NCBI GenBank assembly: GCA_905478325.1
Contig: CAJQIB010000004.1
Location: 62,001-126,000, forward strand
DNA length: 64,000 nucleotides
Direction of reading: 5' to 3'
Source: an uncultured Flavobacteriales bacterium
GTDB taxonomy: Bacteria > Bacteroidota > Bacteroidia > Flavobacteriales_D > Sanyastnellaceae
How positions within the stretch are numbered: position 1 is the stretch's first letter; each line of letters begins with the position of its first letter. The notes below the pieces were generated by a model. The model saw only the letters and a list, made by a program, of their open reading frames with translations, had not been told where the DNA came from and ran no database searches. The position numbers and the translations under genes were made by a program. Shown here piece by piece: positions 7,438-15,956 of this stretch.

Positions 7438-9297
7438 ATGTCGTTTTTGAAAAATACCCTCTCCTCTTTCGTTGGAGCATCTGCAGCGCTATTGATTAGC
7501 GGTACCATTTTGATTTTCGTTTTTGTAGGAGCCTTGGTTGGAGGGTTTGCTTCAGCATTCGAATCGGATGACATGGATGAAGAGCAAGGGCTCGAAGAGC
7601 CGACCGTATTGGTCATGAAGTTGAACGGTCCCATCATGGAGCGCGGAGCAGGAGGCTCGGCCATTGATATTGGAGGATTGGGATCGGATACAGGATTGGG
7701 ATTGCTCGAAATCTTAAAAGGCCTGGAAGAGGCTGCTGAGGACGACGACGTGGAAGGGCTGTATTTGAACTTGACTTCCGTAGCGGCATCACCATCGACA
7801 ATGGAAGATTTGCGCGCGGGCTTAGAAACGTTCAAATCCTCAGGCAAGTGGATCATGGCATGGAGTGAAATGACCACGATGGGAGCCATGTATCTGGGTT
7901 CGGTCGCTGATGAAGTGTTCCTGCATCCCAACGGTTTCGCGGATTTTAGTGGCATGCGTTTGCAAACGACCTATTTCACAGGGATGTTGGATAAGCTCGG
8001 AGTGGAGATGACCGTGTTGCGCGGACCGGACAATCAATTCAAGAGTGCCGTTGAGCCCTTTACCCGCACGAGCATGAGCGATGCCAATCGCGAACAGATG
8101 AATGCGCTGTTGGATGGAATTTGGAGCGAAGTCAGATCAGGCATTGCTTCAGGACGCAACTTGAGTGAAGACAAGGTGGATGAGATTGCAGCTACGCTGT
8201 CTTTGCGTGTGGCGGAAGACGGGGTCAATGTCGGCCTGTTCGATGGGTTGATGTACGAGGATGAGGTGAAGGATTGGGTTCGTGAGCAAGTCGGTGAGGA
8301 GCCAGAATATTTGACATTCAGTGACTACCTCATGCCGACGATGGAAGAAGCCGCACTGGACTTGAGCTTCATGAGCTTTATGAACGAGCCAGAAGGGGAA
8401 AAGGAGGAGGAGGAGCCTCTTGGCGGTCGCTTGGCTGTGATCTATGCGGTGGGTGCGATTGAGTCAGGAGAAGGAGATGACCAAACAATTGGATCTGAGA
8501 CCTTGTCCAAAGCATTGCGTCAGGCGCGCCTCGCTCCGGATGTGGAAGCGGTGGTGCTGCGCGTAAACAGTCCTGGAGGATCTGCTTTGGCTAGCGATGT
8601 CATTTGGAGAGAAACACAATTGCTGCAGGAAGCCGGAAAAACTTTGGTCGTCAGTATGGGAGATTTAGCTGCTTCAGGGGGGTATTACATCAGTGCTGGA
8701 GCGGACCGTATTTATGCCAACTCCACCACAATTACCGGTTCTATCGGTGTGTTCGGGATGTTGCCGCATGCCGGTGAATTGCTCAAGGACAAGATGGGAT
8801 TGGCTTTTGATGATGTTCGTACACATCCTCATGCTGGGATTGGGTTGGACGAACCTTTGGATGGGCTGCAGATGGAAGCGATGAATGCATCGATCACCGA
8901 TATCTACAATGATTTCGTTTCGATTGTAGCGGAGGGACGCGGCAAGTCCTTTGATGAAGTGAATGAAATGGCCCGTGGACGGGTTTGGACTGGAGCGGAT
9001 GCGAAGGAGCGTGGACTGGTCGATGTCATCGGAAACTTGGACGATGCCATCGCGGGAGCGGTTGAATTGGCGGGATTGGATTCACTGGGAACTGACGATG
9101 TCGTTTATCTGCCTGAAATGAAAGATCCAATCGAAGCCTTCATTGAACAGTTTGCCGGTGTGACCGTGGCAGGCGAAGTCCTGGAGCGCATGGGCATGTC
9201 TCAACTGCAGACGCTCGAACTGATGCGTGTGCATCGGATGTTGGAGTCGGGAGATCGAGTTCAAGCGCGCATGCCTTACCAGATTGAAATCCGCTGA
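7438..9297 (+). CDS. sppA: Signal peptide peptidase SppA, 67K type
   Basis: A membrane-anchored Ser/Lys protease that degrades cleaved signal peptides. The 619-residue, double-domain form has an N-terminal transmembrane segment (about 14-38). The N-terminal domain holds the catalytic Lys (about 202, in DNQFKSAVEPF) and the C-terminal domain the catalytic Ser (about 413, in GDLAASGGYYIS), with NSPGGSALAS as the oxyanion region. A short acidic linker (EGEKEEEEP, about 319-327) joins the two halves. It is monocistronic, with its own promoter, and is followed by an inverted repeat at 9313-9352. Confidence 0.95.
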   Translation: MSFLKNTLSSFVGASAALLISGTILIFVFVGALVGGFASAFESDDMDEEQGLEEPTVLVMKLNGPIMERGAGGSAIDIGGLGSDTGLGLLEILKGLEEAAEDDDVEGLYLNLTSVAASPSTMEDLRAGLETFKSSGKWIMAWSEMTTMGAMYLGSVADEVFLHPNGFADFSGMRLQTTYFTGMLDKLGVEMTVLRGPDNQFKSAVEPFTRTSMSDANREQMNALLDGIWSEVRSGIASGRNLSEDKVDEIAATLSLRVAEDGVNVGLFDGLMYEDEVKDWVREQVGEEPEYLTFSDYLMPTMEEAALDLSFMSFMNEPEGEKEEEEPLGGRLAVIYAVGAIESGEGDDQTIGSETLSKALRQARLAPDVEAVVLRVNSPGGSALASDVIWRETQLLQEAGKTLVVSMGDLAASGGYYISAGADRIYANSTTITGSIGVFGMLPHAGELLKDKMGLAFDDVRTHPHAGIGLDEPLDGLQMEAMNASITDIYNDFVSIVAEGRGKSFDEVNEMARGRVWTGADAKERGLVDVIGNLDDAIAGAVELAGLDSLGTDDVVYLPEMKDPIEAFIEQFAGVTVAGEVLERMGMSQLQTLELMRVHRMLESGDRVQARMPYQIEIR

Positions 9298-9312
9298 TAG
9301 GAGTGAGGTTGG

Positions 9313-9352
9313 TACGTGAATTCGAAGTCTTTATGATGTCGATGTTCACGTA
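9313..9352. repeat. Inverted repeat TACGTGAA/TTCACGTA between sppA and the lipoprotein gene
   Basis: Perfect 8-bp arms at 9313-9320 and 9345-9352 enclose 24 nt. There is no T tract directly after the second arm, so this is a poor terminator. It lies 28 bp before the lipoprotein start and could be an operator or a weak 3' end structure. Confidence 0.4.
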
Positions 9353-9379
9353 ATTCTTGTTGTTGACTTATATTCGGAC

Positions 9380-9823
9380 ATGCCGACATTCAGCTCTAAG
9401 ATGTGCGCCATTGCGGGCATTGCAATCGTGTTTTTATGCTACGGATGCCAAGATCAAAAAGGGCTTCCTCGTGAGGCCTTGAACCCAGACGCGTCGCCTT
9501 CAATGGAGCTTCCCGGTCCTTCTTGGGAAAACGCGTCGGTTGACGTGATCTCGGCTGAGGTGGTTGGAGATTCGCTTCGAGTGGTCGTGGGCTACGGAGG
9601 TGGATGCGGCGACCACCGGTTCAGTCTGATGACATCCGGTCCAGCGATGAAAAGCTTGCCGCCGAAACAGCCGGTAGTAGTTGTCCATGAATCAACGGGA
9701 GACCCGTGTCGTGCTTTGATTCAGAATGAACAAATGTTTGATTTGTCGCGTTATAAATTGTCCCCTCATGGGACGACTATTGTCCTCCTTGATTCGCTTA
9801 TTTTACCCTATTCCTATGACTGA
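9380..9823 (+). CDS. Small lipoprotein of unknown function, coupled to the S1 protease gene
   Basis: A 147-residue protein with a lipoprotein signal peptide: a hydrophobic stretch, then lipobox FLCYGC with the lipidated Cys at about 23. The mature chain is a short beta-rich domain with a GYGGGCGDHRFSL motif and a second Cys in DPCRALIQ, suggesting one disulfide, and a DLSRYKL segment near the end. I do not recognise a named family, though similar GGCG-(D/E)H lipoproteins occur in Bacteroidota. Its last 8 bases overlap the start of the protease gene, so the two are probably translationally coupled. A role as inhibitor, chaperone or surface partner of the protease is only inference. A TATATTCG box at 9369-9376 would place transcription start almost on the ATG. 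Confidence 0.7.
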   Translation: MPTFSSKMCAIAGIAIVFLCYGCQDQKGLPREALNPDASPSMELPGPSWENASVDVISAEVVGDSLRVVVGYGGGCGDHRFSLMTSGPAMKSLPPKQPVVVVHESTGDPCRALIQNEQMFDLSRYKLSPHGTTIVLLDSLILPYSYD

Positions 9824-12083
9824 TCTCCAGCGCTCTTTTCGAACTGGCATCGTTTGTCTCGTTGCTCTTTGTTTTGCCCAATGTTCTCTCGCCCAAATTA
9901 GCAGAGGAGGCTCTCCTGATTGGGATGTTGTTGTGGAAGAGATTCCAACGTTCCGATTGCCTGCCATCGACCGGGGTTCATTGGACGCAGAGGATGCTGT
10001 AACGGACACCTACAAAGAGGTGCCTTGGCGTTTTGGGGTGGAGTTTGAAGTGGACATTTCACCAGCTCAACAAGGTCAATGGACAATGGAGGCGAATGAG
10101 CGGATCTGGCGCATGCAATTTGACTCACCTGAGGCGTTGGCTTTGAGTTTCTATTTCGATGAATTTGAGGTGCCGAAAGGAGCGCAGTTGTTCGTTTGGA
10201 ATGCAACTCGAACGGACTTCATTGGAGCGTTTGACCATCGAAACAATAAGGATTGGGGCGGTCTAGCGCTTGGACAAACAGCAGGTTCGTCCGTTGTCAT
10301 CGAGTACCATGAACCCTTGAATGCTGCTTTTGAAGCAGTCCTTCACATTGCGCAAGTCGTGCACGCGTACCGCAGTGTATTTCGACCAGAGGCTGTTTTG
10401 GAGAATCGAGGGCCTTATGGCAACTCAGGTGCTTGCAACATCAACGTGAATTGTCCGGAGGGCATTCCATGGGCAACAGAAAGCAAGAGTGTGGCACTCA
10501 TCCTACAGGGCGGATTTGCCGCTTGTACAGGGGCGTTGGTCAACAACACGGCGCAAGATGGAACACCCTATTTCTTGACGGCCAACCACTGCTTGGGGAA
10601 TCCCAACAACTGGATTTATTTGTTCAATCATGAAATCGCTGACTGCACGGGCAATACAAACAGCGCACCGACCTCCGATGTCATCAGCGGAGGAACCTTG
10701 AAGGCGAGCAATGCAGGAAGCGACTTTGCTTTAGTGGAATTGAGTGAAGCTCCACCTGCATCCTATAACGTTCAGTATGCGGGCTGGGATGCGAGTGGAG
10801 AGAATCCATCCACAGTGACCGGGATTCACCATCCGAGTGGGGATGTCAAGAAGATTTGTTTTGATGAAGACGGCCCCAATGCTCAGAATGCCGCTGGCGC
10901 CGCTGTGTGGTATATCAACCAGTGGGAAGATGGAGTGACAGAGCCTGGTTCGTCAGGTTCTCCTTTGTTTGATCAAAACCACCGTGTCGTCGGACAGTTG
11001 TATGGAGGCTCAGCAGCCTGTTCCGGTTCCGTGAACAATGGCCTCGTTGATTACTATGGACGTTTTGACGTGAGCTGGGATGGAGCGTCAGCGTCGACTC
11101 GATTGTGGGACTGGTTGGATCCGGCCAATTCGGGCGTGTTGATTTTGGACGGTTGGCCAGAGGGTGCCGTAGCCTATGACGTGGACGCTGGGGTGCAAGT
11201 GACAGGATTGCCTGAAACCATCTTGTGCGGTGTTCAAACGATTTCTCCAGGGGTGACTTTGACCAACATGGGGTTGAATGATTTGGTGTCAGCAACGGTG
11301 AATTACAGTTTAAATGGAGCGTCTCCGCAAAGCATTGAATGGACTGGATCACTCGCGCAATACGAGTCTGAAGCCATCGACTTACCAACCTTGACAATCG
11401 CCTCTGGAACGAATGAATTGGAAGTTTGGGTTGAAAATCCCAATGGGGCTGAGGATGAGAATGCGTTCAATAATGCATCTGCAGGATCCTTTAGTTCCTT
11501 TTCGGGGCCAACGGTCAATTATGAGATGATCTTGACGTTGGATGACTACGGGAGCGAGGTGACGTGGGAGTTGCGACAATTGAGCCAGGTACTGTATACG
11601 GGAGGTCCCTACCAAGATGATCTGGATGGGACGGAAGTAGCATTGGAGTGGTGCTTGGAAGCGGGATGTTATACGTTTGAAATCTCGGATAGCTATGGCG
11701 ATGGATTGTGTTGTGAATATGGAGAAGGAGGATGGGAAATCTTGGATCCCCAGGGCAATTCGGTGGCTACGGGTGGCGAGTATACAGAGGTAGACCAAGA
11801 AACATTTTGCACACAAGCTGTTGATGTAACGTCGCTGGACGGAGCGATGCGTCCACTGTTGTTTCCGAACCCAACCAATGGTCAGTTTACGATTCAGGCC
11901 AACCAATGGCGTGGCGGTCAGTGGCGTTGTGTGGATGCAACGGGGCGTGAAGTAGCTCGAGGTCAGCTGGGACAAGGACCAACGGATGTTGGTGTCGATA
12001 GCTGGACGCCGGGAGTCTATTTTATTCTTTTGGAACACGCTGACCAAGGGGCCATCTCGTTGCCTTTGTTCGTGAATGAATGA
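9816..12083 (+). CDS. Secreted trypsin-like (S1, lysyl endopeptidase-like) protease with T9SS sorting domain
   Basis: A 755-residue extracellular serine protease. A signal peptide (to about 27, ending SLAQ) precedes a propeptide-like region. The catalytic domain has His258 (TANHC), Asp303 (GSDFALVEL) and Ser380 (GSSGSP), with several Cys pairs, in the arrangement of lysyl endopeptidases. From about residue 459 follow a CARDB-like beta domain, a Gly-Asp-Gly-rich module (CYTFEISDSYGDGLCC) and a type A T9SS sorting domain (LFPNPTNGQF ... GVYFILL). The ATG at 9816 gives a proper signal peptide and overlaps the lipoprotein stop by 8 bp; an in-frame ATG at 9726 lies inside that gene. P1 preference is not determined here. 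Confidence 0.93.
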   Translation: MTDLQRSFRTGIVCLVALCFAQCSLAQISRGGSPDWDVVVEEIPTFRLPAIDRGSLDAEDAVTDTYKEVPWRFGVEFEVDISPAQQGQWTMEANERIWRMQFDSPEALALSFYFDEFEVPKGAQLFVWNATRTDFIGAFDHRNNKDWGGLALGQTAGSSVVIEYHEPLNAAFEAVLHIAQVVHAYRSVFRPEAVLENRGPYGNSGACNINVNCPEGIPWATESKSVALILQGGFAACTGALVNNTAQDGTPYFLTANHCLGNPNNWIYLFNHEIADCTGNTNSAPTSDVISGGTLKASNAGSDFALVELSEAPPASYNVQYAGWDASGENPSTVTGIHHPSGDVKKICFDEDGPNAQNAAGAAVWYINQWEDGVTEPGSSGSPLFDQNHRVVGQLYGGSAACSGSVNNGLVDYYGRFDVSWDGASASTRLWDWLDPANSGVLILDGWPEGAVAYDVDAGVQVTGLPETILCGVQTISPGVTLTNMGLNDLVSATVNYSLNGASPQSIEWTGSLAQYESEAIDLPTLTIASGTNELEVWVENPNGAEDENAFNNASAGSFSSFSGPTVNYEMILTLDDYGSEVTWELRQLSQVLYTGGPYQDDLDGTEVALEWCLEAGCYTFEISDSYGDGLCCEYGEGGWEILDPQGNSVATGGEYTEVDQETFCTQAVDVTSLDGAMRPLLFPNPTNGQFTIQANQWRGGQWRCVDATGREVARGQLGQGPTDVGVDSWTPGVYFILLEHADQGAISLPLFVNE

Positions 12084-12116
12084 GGTTCTTCTACGCTTAT
12101 ACTGACTCCATTGAGC

Positions 12117-13301
12117 ATGGTCGTGTGGCTCGTTGATTTGGCCGCCGCCATAACGGCCTCCCCGCTAGCGGCGACAGCGACATGCGTTGCGGTGGTGATG
12201 TCGTGGAGTCACGAGAGCTGGTTGCATCGGTCGGTAATGCGAAGCGTTCGTGTCCAAGAGCTCCCTTTCACACCATTAGACGGCAAAGATCCTCGAATAA
12301 GCGTGGTCATTTGCATCCGAAATGGGGCGTCCCATTGGGATGCTTTGTGGAAATCCTTGAAAGAACAACAGGGTATCGTGTGGGAGTTGGTCTTGGTGGA
12401 TGATGCTTCGACGGATGGTCTGCAATCACGCTGGTCAGAAGCAAAGAAGGAGGAGGTTGGTTTTTCCGTACAATGGCTTGAAATGGTGGCTTCTCGGCCA
12501 GGGAAGAAGGACGCACTGCAATGGGGAGTAAGTCATGCCAAGACTCCGCTGATTGCGGTTACCGATGTCGATTGCATACCGAGTCATGCGTTCTGGCTTT
12601 TTCAATTGCACGCGGAATTCCTGTCGGGTGCTGATGGTGTTCTTGGAGTCAGTTTGCCGCTCCGATCAGCGGGTTCTGGATTGCTTGGGGCATGCCAACA
12701 ACTGGATGCCTTGCGCATCGCCCGTTCGTATGTAGGATGGGCTCAATCCGGAAGTCCCTACATGGGAGTAGGTCGAAACATGGCGTATAGAAAAGAGTTG
12801 TTTCAGGGGTTTTCTGAACATGAAGATGTGCCTTCTGGTGACGATGATTTGCTGGTGCAGTCGTGGCTACAGCGGGACGAAATTCAGGTTGTGCCTTTGA
12901 TTCATCGTTCAGCCCAAACGGACACGCACGCGCCGGTTACATGGGCGGCATGGTCTCGTCAGAAACAACGGCATTGGACCACTGCATGGCGTTACAGTGC
13001 AAAGCACCAGTGGGGACTAATGTTCCCGAGAATTGCGGCAGTGCTGGTTTGGACGAGTATGGGCGCTTGGATTTGGAGTGGATTTCAGGAAGGGGTTTTG
13101 CACAATGTTTTATGGATAGTCGGTGGTCTATTGCTCGGAGGATGGGGGTGGAGGATGCTTAACTTTCGGTCATTCGCTCAAGCGTGCGGAACACCCTCTT
13201 CGTGGTATTGGTTGGGCTGGGCTCAGCCCTTTCTCGATACCTGGTTAGGGTGGCAGGTTGGCCGGTCACGGGGATTTCGAAATTCGGATTCTTGGGATTG
13301 A
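12117..13301 (+). CDS. Membrane glycosyltransferase, family 2
   Basis: A 394-residue GT2 enzyme transferring sugar from a nucleotide sugar. An N-terminal hydrophobic segment (about 5-28) precedes the GT-A domain: VVICIRNGA, the LVLVDDASTDG nucleotide site, TDVDCIPS (DxD metal site), GDDDLLVQSW (base region) and QKQRHW, equivalent to the QxxRW motif of processive enzymes. Two hydrophobic segments close the protein (about 300-350). The product may be a cell-surface polysaccharide or lipid-linked glycan; no partner genes are adjacent. The ATG at 12117 was preferred to a TTG two codons upstream. Confidence 0.87.
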   Translation: MVVWLVDLAAAITASPLAATATCVAVVMSWSHESWLHRSVMRSVRVQELPFTPLDGKDPRISVVICIRNGASHWDALWKSLKEQQGIVWELVLVDDASTDGLQSRWSEAKKEEVGFSVQWLEMVASRPGKKDALQWGVSHAKTPLIAVTDVDCIPSHAFWLFQLHAEFLSGADGVLGVSLPLRSAGSGLLGACQQLDALRIARSYVGWAQSGSPYMGVGRNMAYRKELFQGFSEHEDVPSGDDDLLVQSWLQRDEIQVVPLIHRSAQTDTHAPVTWAAWSRQKQRHWTTAWRYSAKHQWGLMFPRIAAVLVWTSMGAWIWSGFQEGVLHNVLWIVGGLLLGGWGWRMLNFRSFAQACGTPSSWYWLGWAQPFLDTWLGWQVGRSRGFRNSDSWD

Positions 13302-13373
13302 GGCAGTTTCCAAACGCAGCGGCATCACCCAATCTCCTCTCACCCTCATCGGTGAGTGTCATCGATCGCATCA

Positions 13374-13991
13374 ATGCCAAACATGGACGTGAATCCGAAC
13401 CTATCAGACAAAGCACGCTACGATTATGCGCTGGTCTTACGTGCCACCAAGGAAAAGGATCAAAAAGCATACGCTGAATTGATGGAGCGTTACCGTGACT
13501 CTATCTTTCATTTGGTCAATAAGATGGTTTTCAGTTCGGACGACGCGGAGGATTTGACGATGGAAACGTTTAGCAAGGCATTCCAGCGGCTAGAACAGTA
13601 CACTCCAGCCTTCGCCTTTTCGACGTGGTTGTTCAAAATTGCTTCGAATCATACGATTGACTTCATTCGGAAGAAGCGCATCAAGGCGCTGTCCTTAGAT
13701 CAGGGTTTCCAAAATGATGATGGGGACTCCATTGAGATCCACGTTGCTGATGATGGACTCGATCCGTTCCAATCATTGGAGAAAAAGGAGCGCATTGAGC
13801 GGATGCGGGATGTTGTCGGACAATTGAAACCGCGCTACCGACGCTTGGTAGAATTGCGCTATTTCGAAGAGCGGAGCTACGAGGAAATTTCCGAAGAATT
13901 GGATTTGCCTCTTGGAACGGTCAAGGCGCAGTTGTTTCGTGCTCGGGACATTTTGTTCCAGGTGATGAAGGAGGTACGCGAGACCATTTGA
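13374..13991 (+). CDS. RNA polymerase sigma factor, ECF type
   Basis: A 205-residue sigma70-family factor. Region 2 is visible in AYAELMERYRDSIFHLVNKM, DAEDLTMETFSKAF and FSTWLFKIASNHTIDFIRKK; region 4 in YRRLVELRYFEERSYEEISEELDLPLGTVKAQLFRAR. A charged insertion of about 25 residues separates the two. The ATG at 13374 is taken as start (MPNMDVNP); a GTG at 13356 and an ATG at 13383 are alternatives. No anti-sigma factor is adjacent. The next gene is rsmG, 12 bp downstream, and they are probably cotranscribed. Its regulon cannot be read from here. Confidence 0.92.
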   Translation: MPNMDVNPNLSDKARYDYALVLRATKEKDQKAYAELMERYRDSIFHLVNKMVFSSDDAEDLTMETFSKAFQRLEQYTPAFAFSTWLFKIASNHTIDFIRKKRIKALSLDQGFQNDDGDSIEIHVADDGLDPFQSLEKKERIERMRDVVGQLKPRYRRLVELRYFEERSYEEISEELDLPLGTVKAQLFRARDILFQVMKEVRETI

Positions 13992-14003
13992 CCCCAAAAT
14001 AAC

Positions 14004-14630
14004 ATGATGGATTACGAAGCCTTGCTGCCTGGATTGCCTCCAGGAGCAGCAGATCAATTGCGCGCGTTGAAGCCCTTGTATGAGGAATGGAACGCCGCCA
14101 TTAACGTGGTGTCGCGAAAGGACATGGAAGCTTTTGATGAGCGCCACGTGTTGCACAGTTTGGCGATTTTCCGAGCCATGCCGTTTGCCCCTGGATCTCG
14201 GGTATTGGACGTGGGGACTGGAGGAGGTTTCCCTGGCATTCCTTTGGCAATAGCGTGTCCCGATGTGGAATTCGTACTCTGCGATGGCATCAGGAAAAAA
14301 GTCAAAGTTGTCCAAGCGATCGTGGATGCGATGCAACTCAAGAATGTGTCTGCCGTGCACGGAAGAGCAGAGGAACTGAAAGGAGAGCGATTTGATTTTG
14401 TGGTGAGTCGCGCGGTAAAGCGGTTGAATGGCTTTGTGCCTTGGGTGCAAAATCGATTTGATCGCCGGACCATCAATGCATGGCCCAATGGAATTCTCTA
14501 TTTGAAAGGGGGGGATCTTCAAGAGGAATTAGCCGAAGTTTCTCAGCCCACCGAGGTGATTGAAGTTTCGCAGTGGTTCCCTCAACCTTTTTTTGAGACA
14601 AAGGCGGTTGTCTACGTGAAGATGCAGTGA
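14004..14630 (+). CDS. rsmG: 16S rRNA (guanine-N7-)-methyltransferase RsmG
   Basis: Methylates G527 of 16S rRNA with SAM. The 208-residue length and motifs fit: an N-terminal helical part with YEEWNAAINVVSRKD, motif I DVGTGGGFPGIPLAIA, an acidic motif II followed by DGIRKKVKVVQ, the NVSAVHGRAEEL segment and DFVVSRAVKRL. It starts with two tandem ATGs (14004, 14007), 12 bp after the sigma factor. Loss of this enzyme gives low-level streptomycin resistance in other bacteria. Confidence 0.95.
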   Translation: MMDYEALLPGLPPGAADQLRALKPLYEEWNAAINVVSRKDMEAFDERHVLHSLAIFRAMPFAPGSRVLDVGTGGGFPGIPLAIACPDVEFVLCDGIRKKVKVVQAIVDAMQLKNVSAVHGRAEELKGERFDFVVSRAVKRLNGFVPWVQNRFDRRTINAWPNGILYLKGGDLQEELAEVSQPTEVIEVSQWFPQPFFETKAVVYVKMQ

Positions 14631-14641
14631 GACGCGTCAGT

Positions 14642-14688
14642 TTGAAAAAAACGGCAAAAAAGAAGAGGAACCCCTTTGGGTCCCTCTT
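14642..14688 (-). terminator. Rho-independent terminator, minus strand
   Basis: An 11-bp stem with one mismatch (14663-14673 with 14678-14688, loop of about 4 nt) is followed on the minus strand by a T-rich tail covering 14642-14662. It ends transcription of the response regulator gene, whose stop lies about 105 nt upstream, and separates it from convergent rsmG. The plus strand has no T tail. Confidence 0.75.
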
Positions 14689-14792
14689 CAATAACCTGCA
14701 AGAAATTGAAACCAACACAGTATTCTCAGACCGTGTTTGACTCTTAGACGGATGAAAAAACGGGGGGTTGCCTTCGAACCGAAAAAAAAACG

Positions 14793-15509
14793 TTAGACGG
14801 ACTCAAATCGATATCCGACTCCACGGGCTGAGAGGAAGAATTTCGGATTTTTAGGGTCCGGTTCAAAGTATTTTCGGAAGGCGAGTATGTAGTTGTCAAT
14901 CGTTCTTGTGCTAGGGAATGCACTGTATCCCCAAACAACTTCTAGAATCTCTTCTCGGCTCACGACTTCTCCTGACTTTGAGGCCAATAAACGGAGAAGA
15001 AGCGCTTCTCTTTTCGAAATAGAACGCTCCTCACCGGCCTGTGTTTTGATGGTGTATGTAGCGAAATCAATCCAGCAATTGGCGTGGAAATCAATGCGTG
15101 TTGACGCCATGCTGCGGCCTTTACCCTGGCCCAAACGGATGAGTTTGCGGACGCGTAGGAGCAGTTCTTCTAAGTGAAAAGGCTTTCCGAGATAATCATC
15201 CGCTCCAATGCGAAGGCCCTCAACGCGGTCTTCAATTTGATTTTTTGCGGTCAAAAACAAGATGGGAAGCTCCATTCCTTCAAGTCGGAGTGACTTGCAA
15301 ACGGAGAGCCCATCGAGCTTGGGCATCATCACATCCAATACAGCTACGTCGACGCGGTTCTGGCGAGCGAGGCGCAGCGAGTCGTCGCCGTTGGACGCTT
15401 CGAGGACGAACCACCCCTCTTTTTCAAAGTTTAATTTGAGCATCCGACGCAAGGCTAGGTCGTCTTCGGCAAGAAGGATGCGCGGTTGAAGTGGAGGCTG
15501 CTCCTGCAT
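14793..15509 (-). CDS. OmpR/PhoB-family response regulator (RprY-like)
   Basis: A 238-residue two-domain regulator. The receiver domain has the acidic pocket LLAEDD, the phosphoacceptor Asp in VAVLDVMMPKLDG (about 60), Thr in FLTAKN and Lys in LGKPFH. The winged-helix DNA-binding domain shows SKREALLLRLLASKSGEVVSR and ARGVGYRFE at its end. No histidine kinase gene is adjacent, so it is an orphan here. It is divergent from the menaquinone cluster, with about 30 bp between the two starts, so its own promoter region is shared with menI; control of the men genes is possible but not shown. Confidence 0.93.
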   Translation of the reverse strand: MQEQPPLQPRILLAEDDLALRRMLKLNFEKEGWFVLEASNGDDSLRLARQNRVDVAVLDVMMPKLDGLSVCKSLRLEGMELPILFLTAKNQIEDRVEGLRIGADDYLGKPFHLEELLLRVRKLIRLGQGKGRSMASTRIDFHANCWIDFATYTIKTQAGEERSISKREALLLRLLASKSGEVVSREEILEVVWGYSAFPSTRTIDNYILAFRKYFEPDPKNPKFFLSARGVGYRFESV

Positions 15510-15539
15510 GTGGTAAATTTCGGACGAAAATATTTGGGA

Positions 15540-15956
15540 ATGGCCATGGATGAAAAGAGCATGAAGCCCAACATCGGAGATGCCTTGGGCATTGAAGTGT
15601 TGGAAGTAAAAGCGGACCGGGTTTCAGGACGCATGCCGGTTGATAGTAGGACGCATCAGCCGTATGGACTGTTACACGGCGGAGCGAGTGTTGTGCTCGC
15701 TGAAACGTTGGGGTCTGTGGGGTCCCATTTCTTGGTAGCTCCAGAGGGCAAGCAAGCGGTAGGAATCGAGGTCAATGCCAACCATGTTCGCGGTGTTCGT
15801 TCCGGTTGGGTTCATGGAGAAGCCGTTTTGCAGCACAAAGGGGGGAAATTGCATGTTTGGAACATCACGATTGTAGATGACAAGGAGCGATTGATTTGCA
15901 CGAGTCGTTTGACGGTGATGATCGTGTCTGGACCTGAAAAAAAATCCCATGCCTGA
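15540..15956 (+). CDS. menI: Hotdog-fold thioesterase, probable DHNA-CoA thioesterase
   Basis: A 138-residue PaaI/YdiI-type hotdog protein. The active-site region is GLLHGGASVVLAETLGS, with the catalytic acid Glu in LAE; IEVNANHVR and a C-terminal strand follow. Family members hydrolyse aryl-CoA thioesters. Its position as the first gene of a menaquinone cluster points to hydrolysis of 1,4-dihydroxy-2-naphthoyl-CoA. The ATG at 15540 is used; an ATG at 15546 is equally good and 15486 would extend into the divergent regulator. The last codons contain an 8-A run (15937-15944), and the stop overlaps the menF start by 8 bp. Confidence 0.85.
   Translation: MAMDEKSMKPNIGDALGIEVLEVKADRVSGRMPVDSRTHQPYGLLHGGASVVLAETLGSVGSHFLVAPEGKQAVGIEVNANHVRGVRSGWVHGEAVLQHKGGKLHVWNITIVDDKERLICTSRLTVMIVSGPEKKSHA

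Noticed and set aside
7224-7955. A 243-codon minus-strand open frame
   Set aside because: Antisense to sppA and overlapping folK; no motif and low-complexity Ser/Pro composition.
9726-9815. N-terminal extension of the S1 protease
   Set aside because: The extra 30 residues lie in the lipoprotein gene and would hide the clear signal peptide that starts at 9816.
14744-14801. Direct repeat TTAGACGGA at 14744 and 14793, around the response regulator stop
   Set aside because: Only 9 bp and two copies; no sign of insertion or of a third copy, so chance is adequate.
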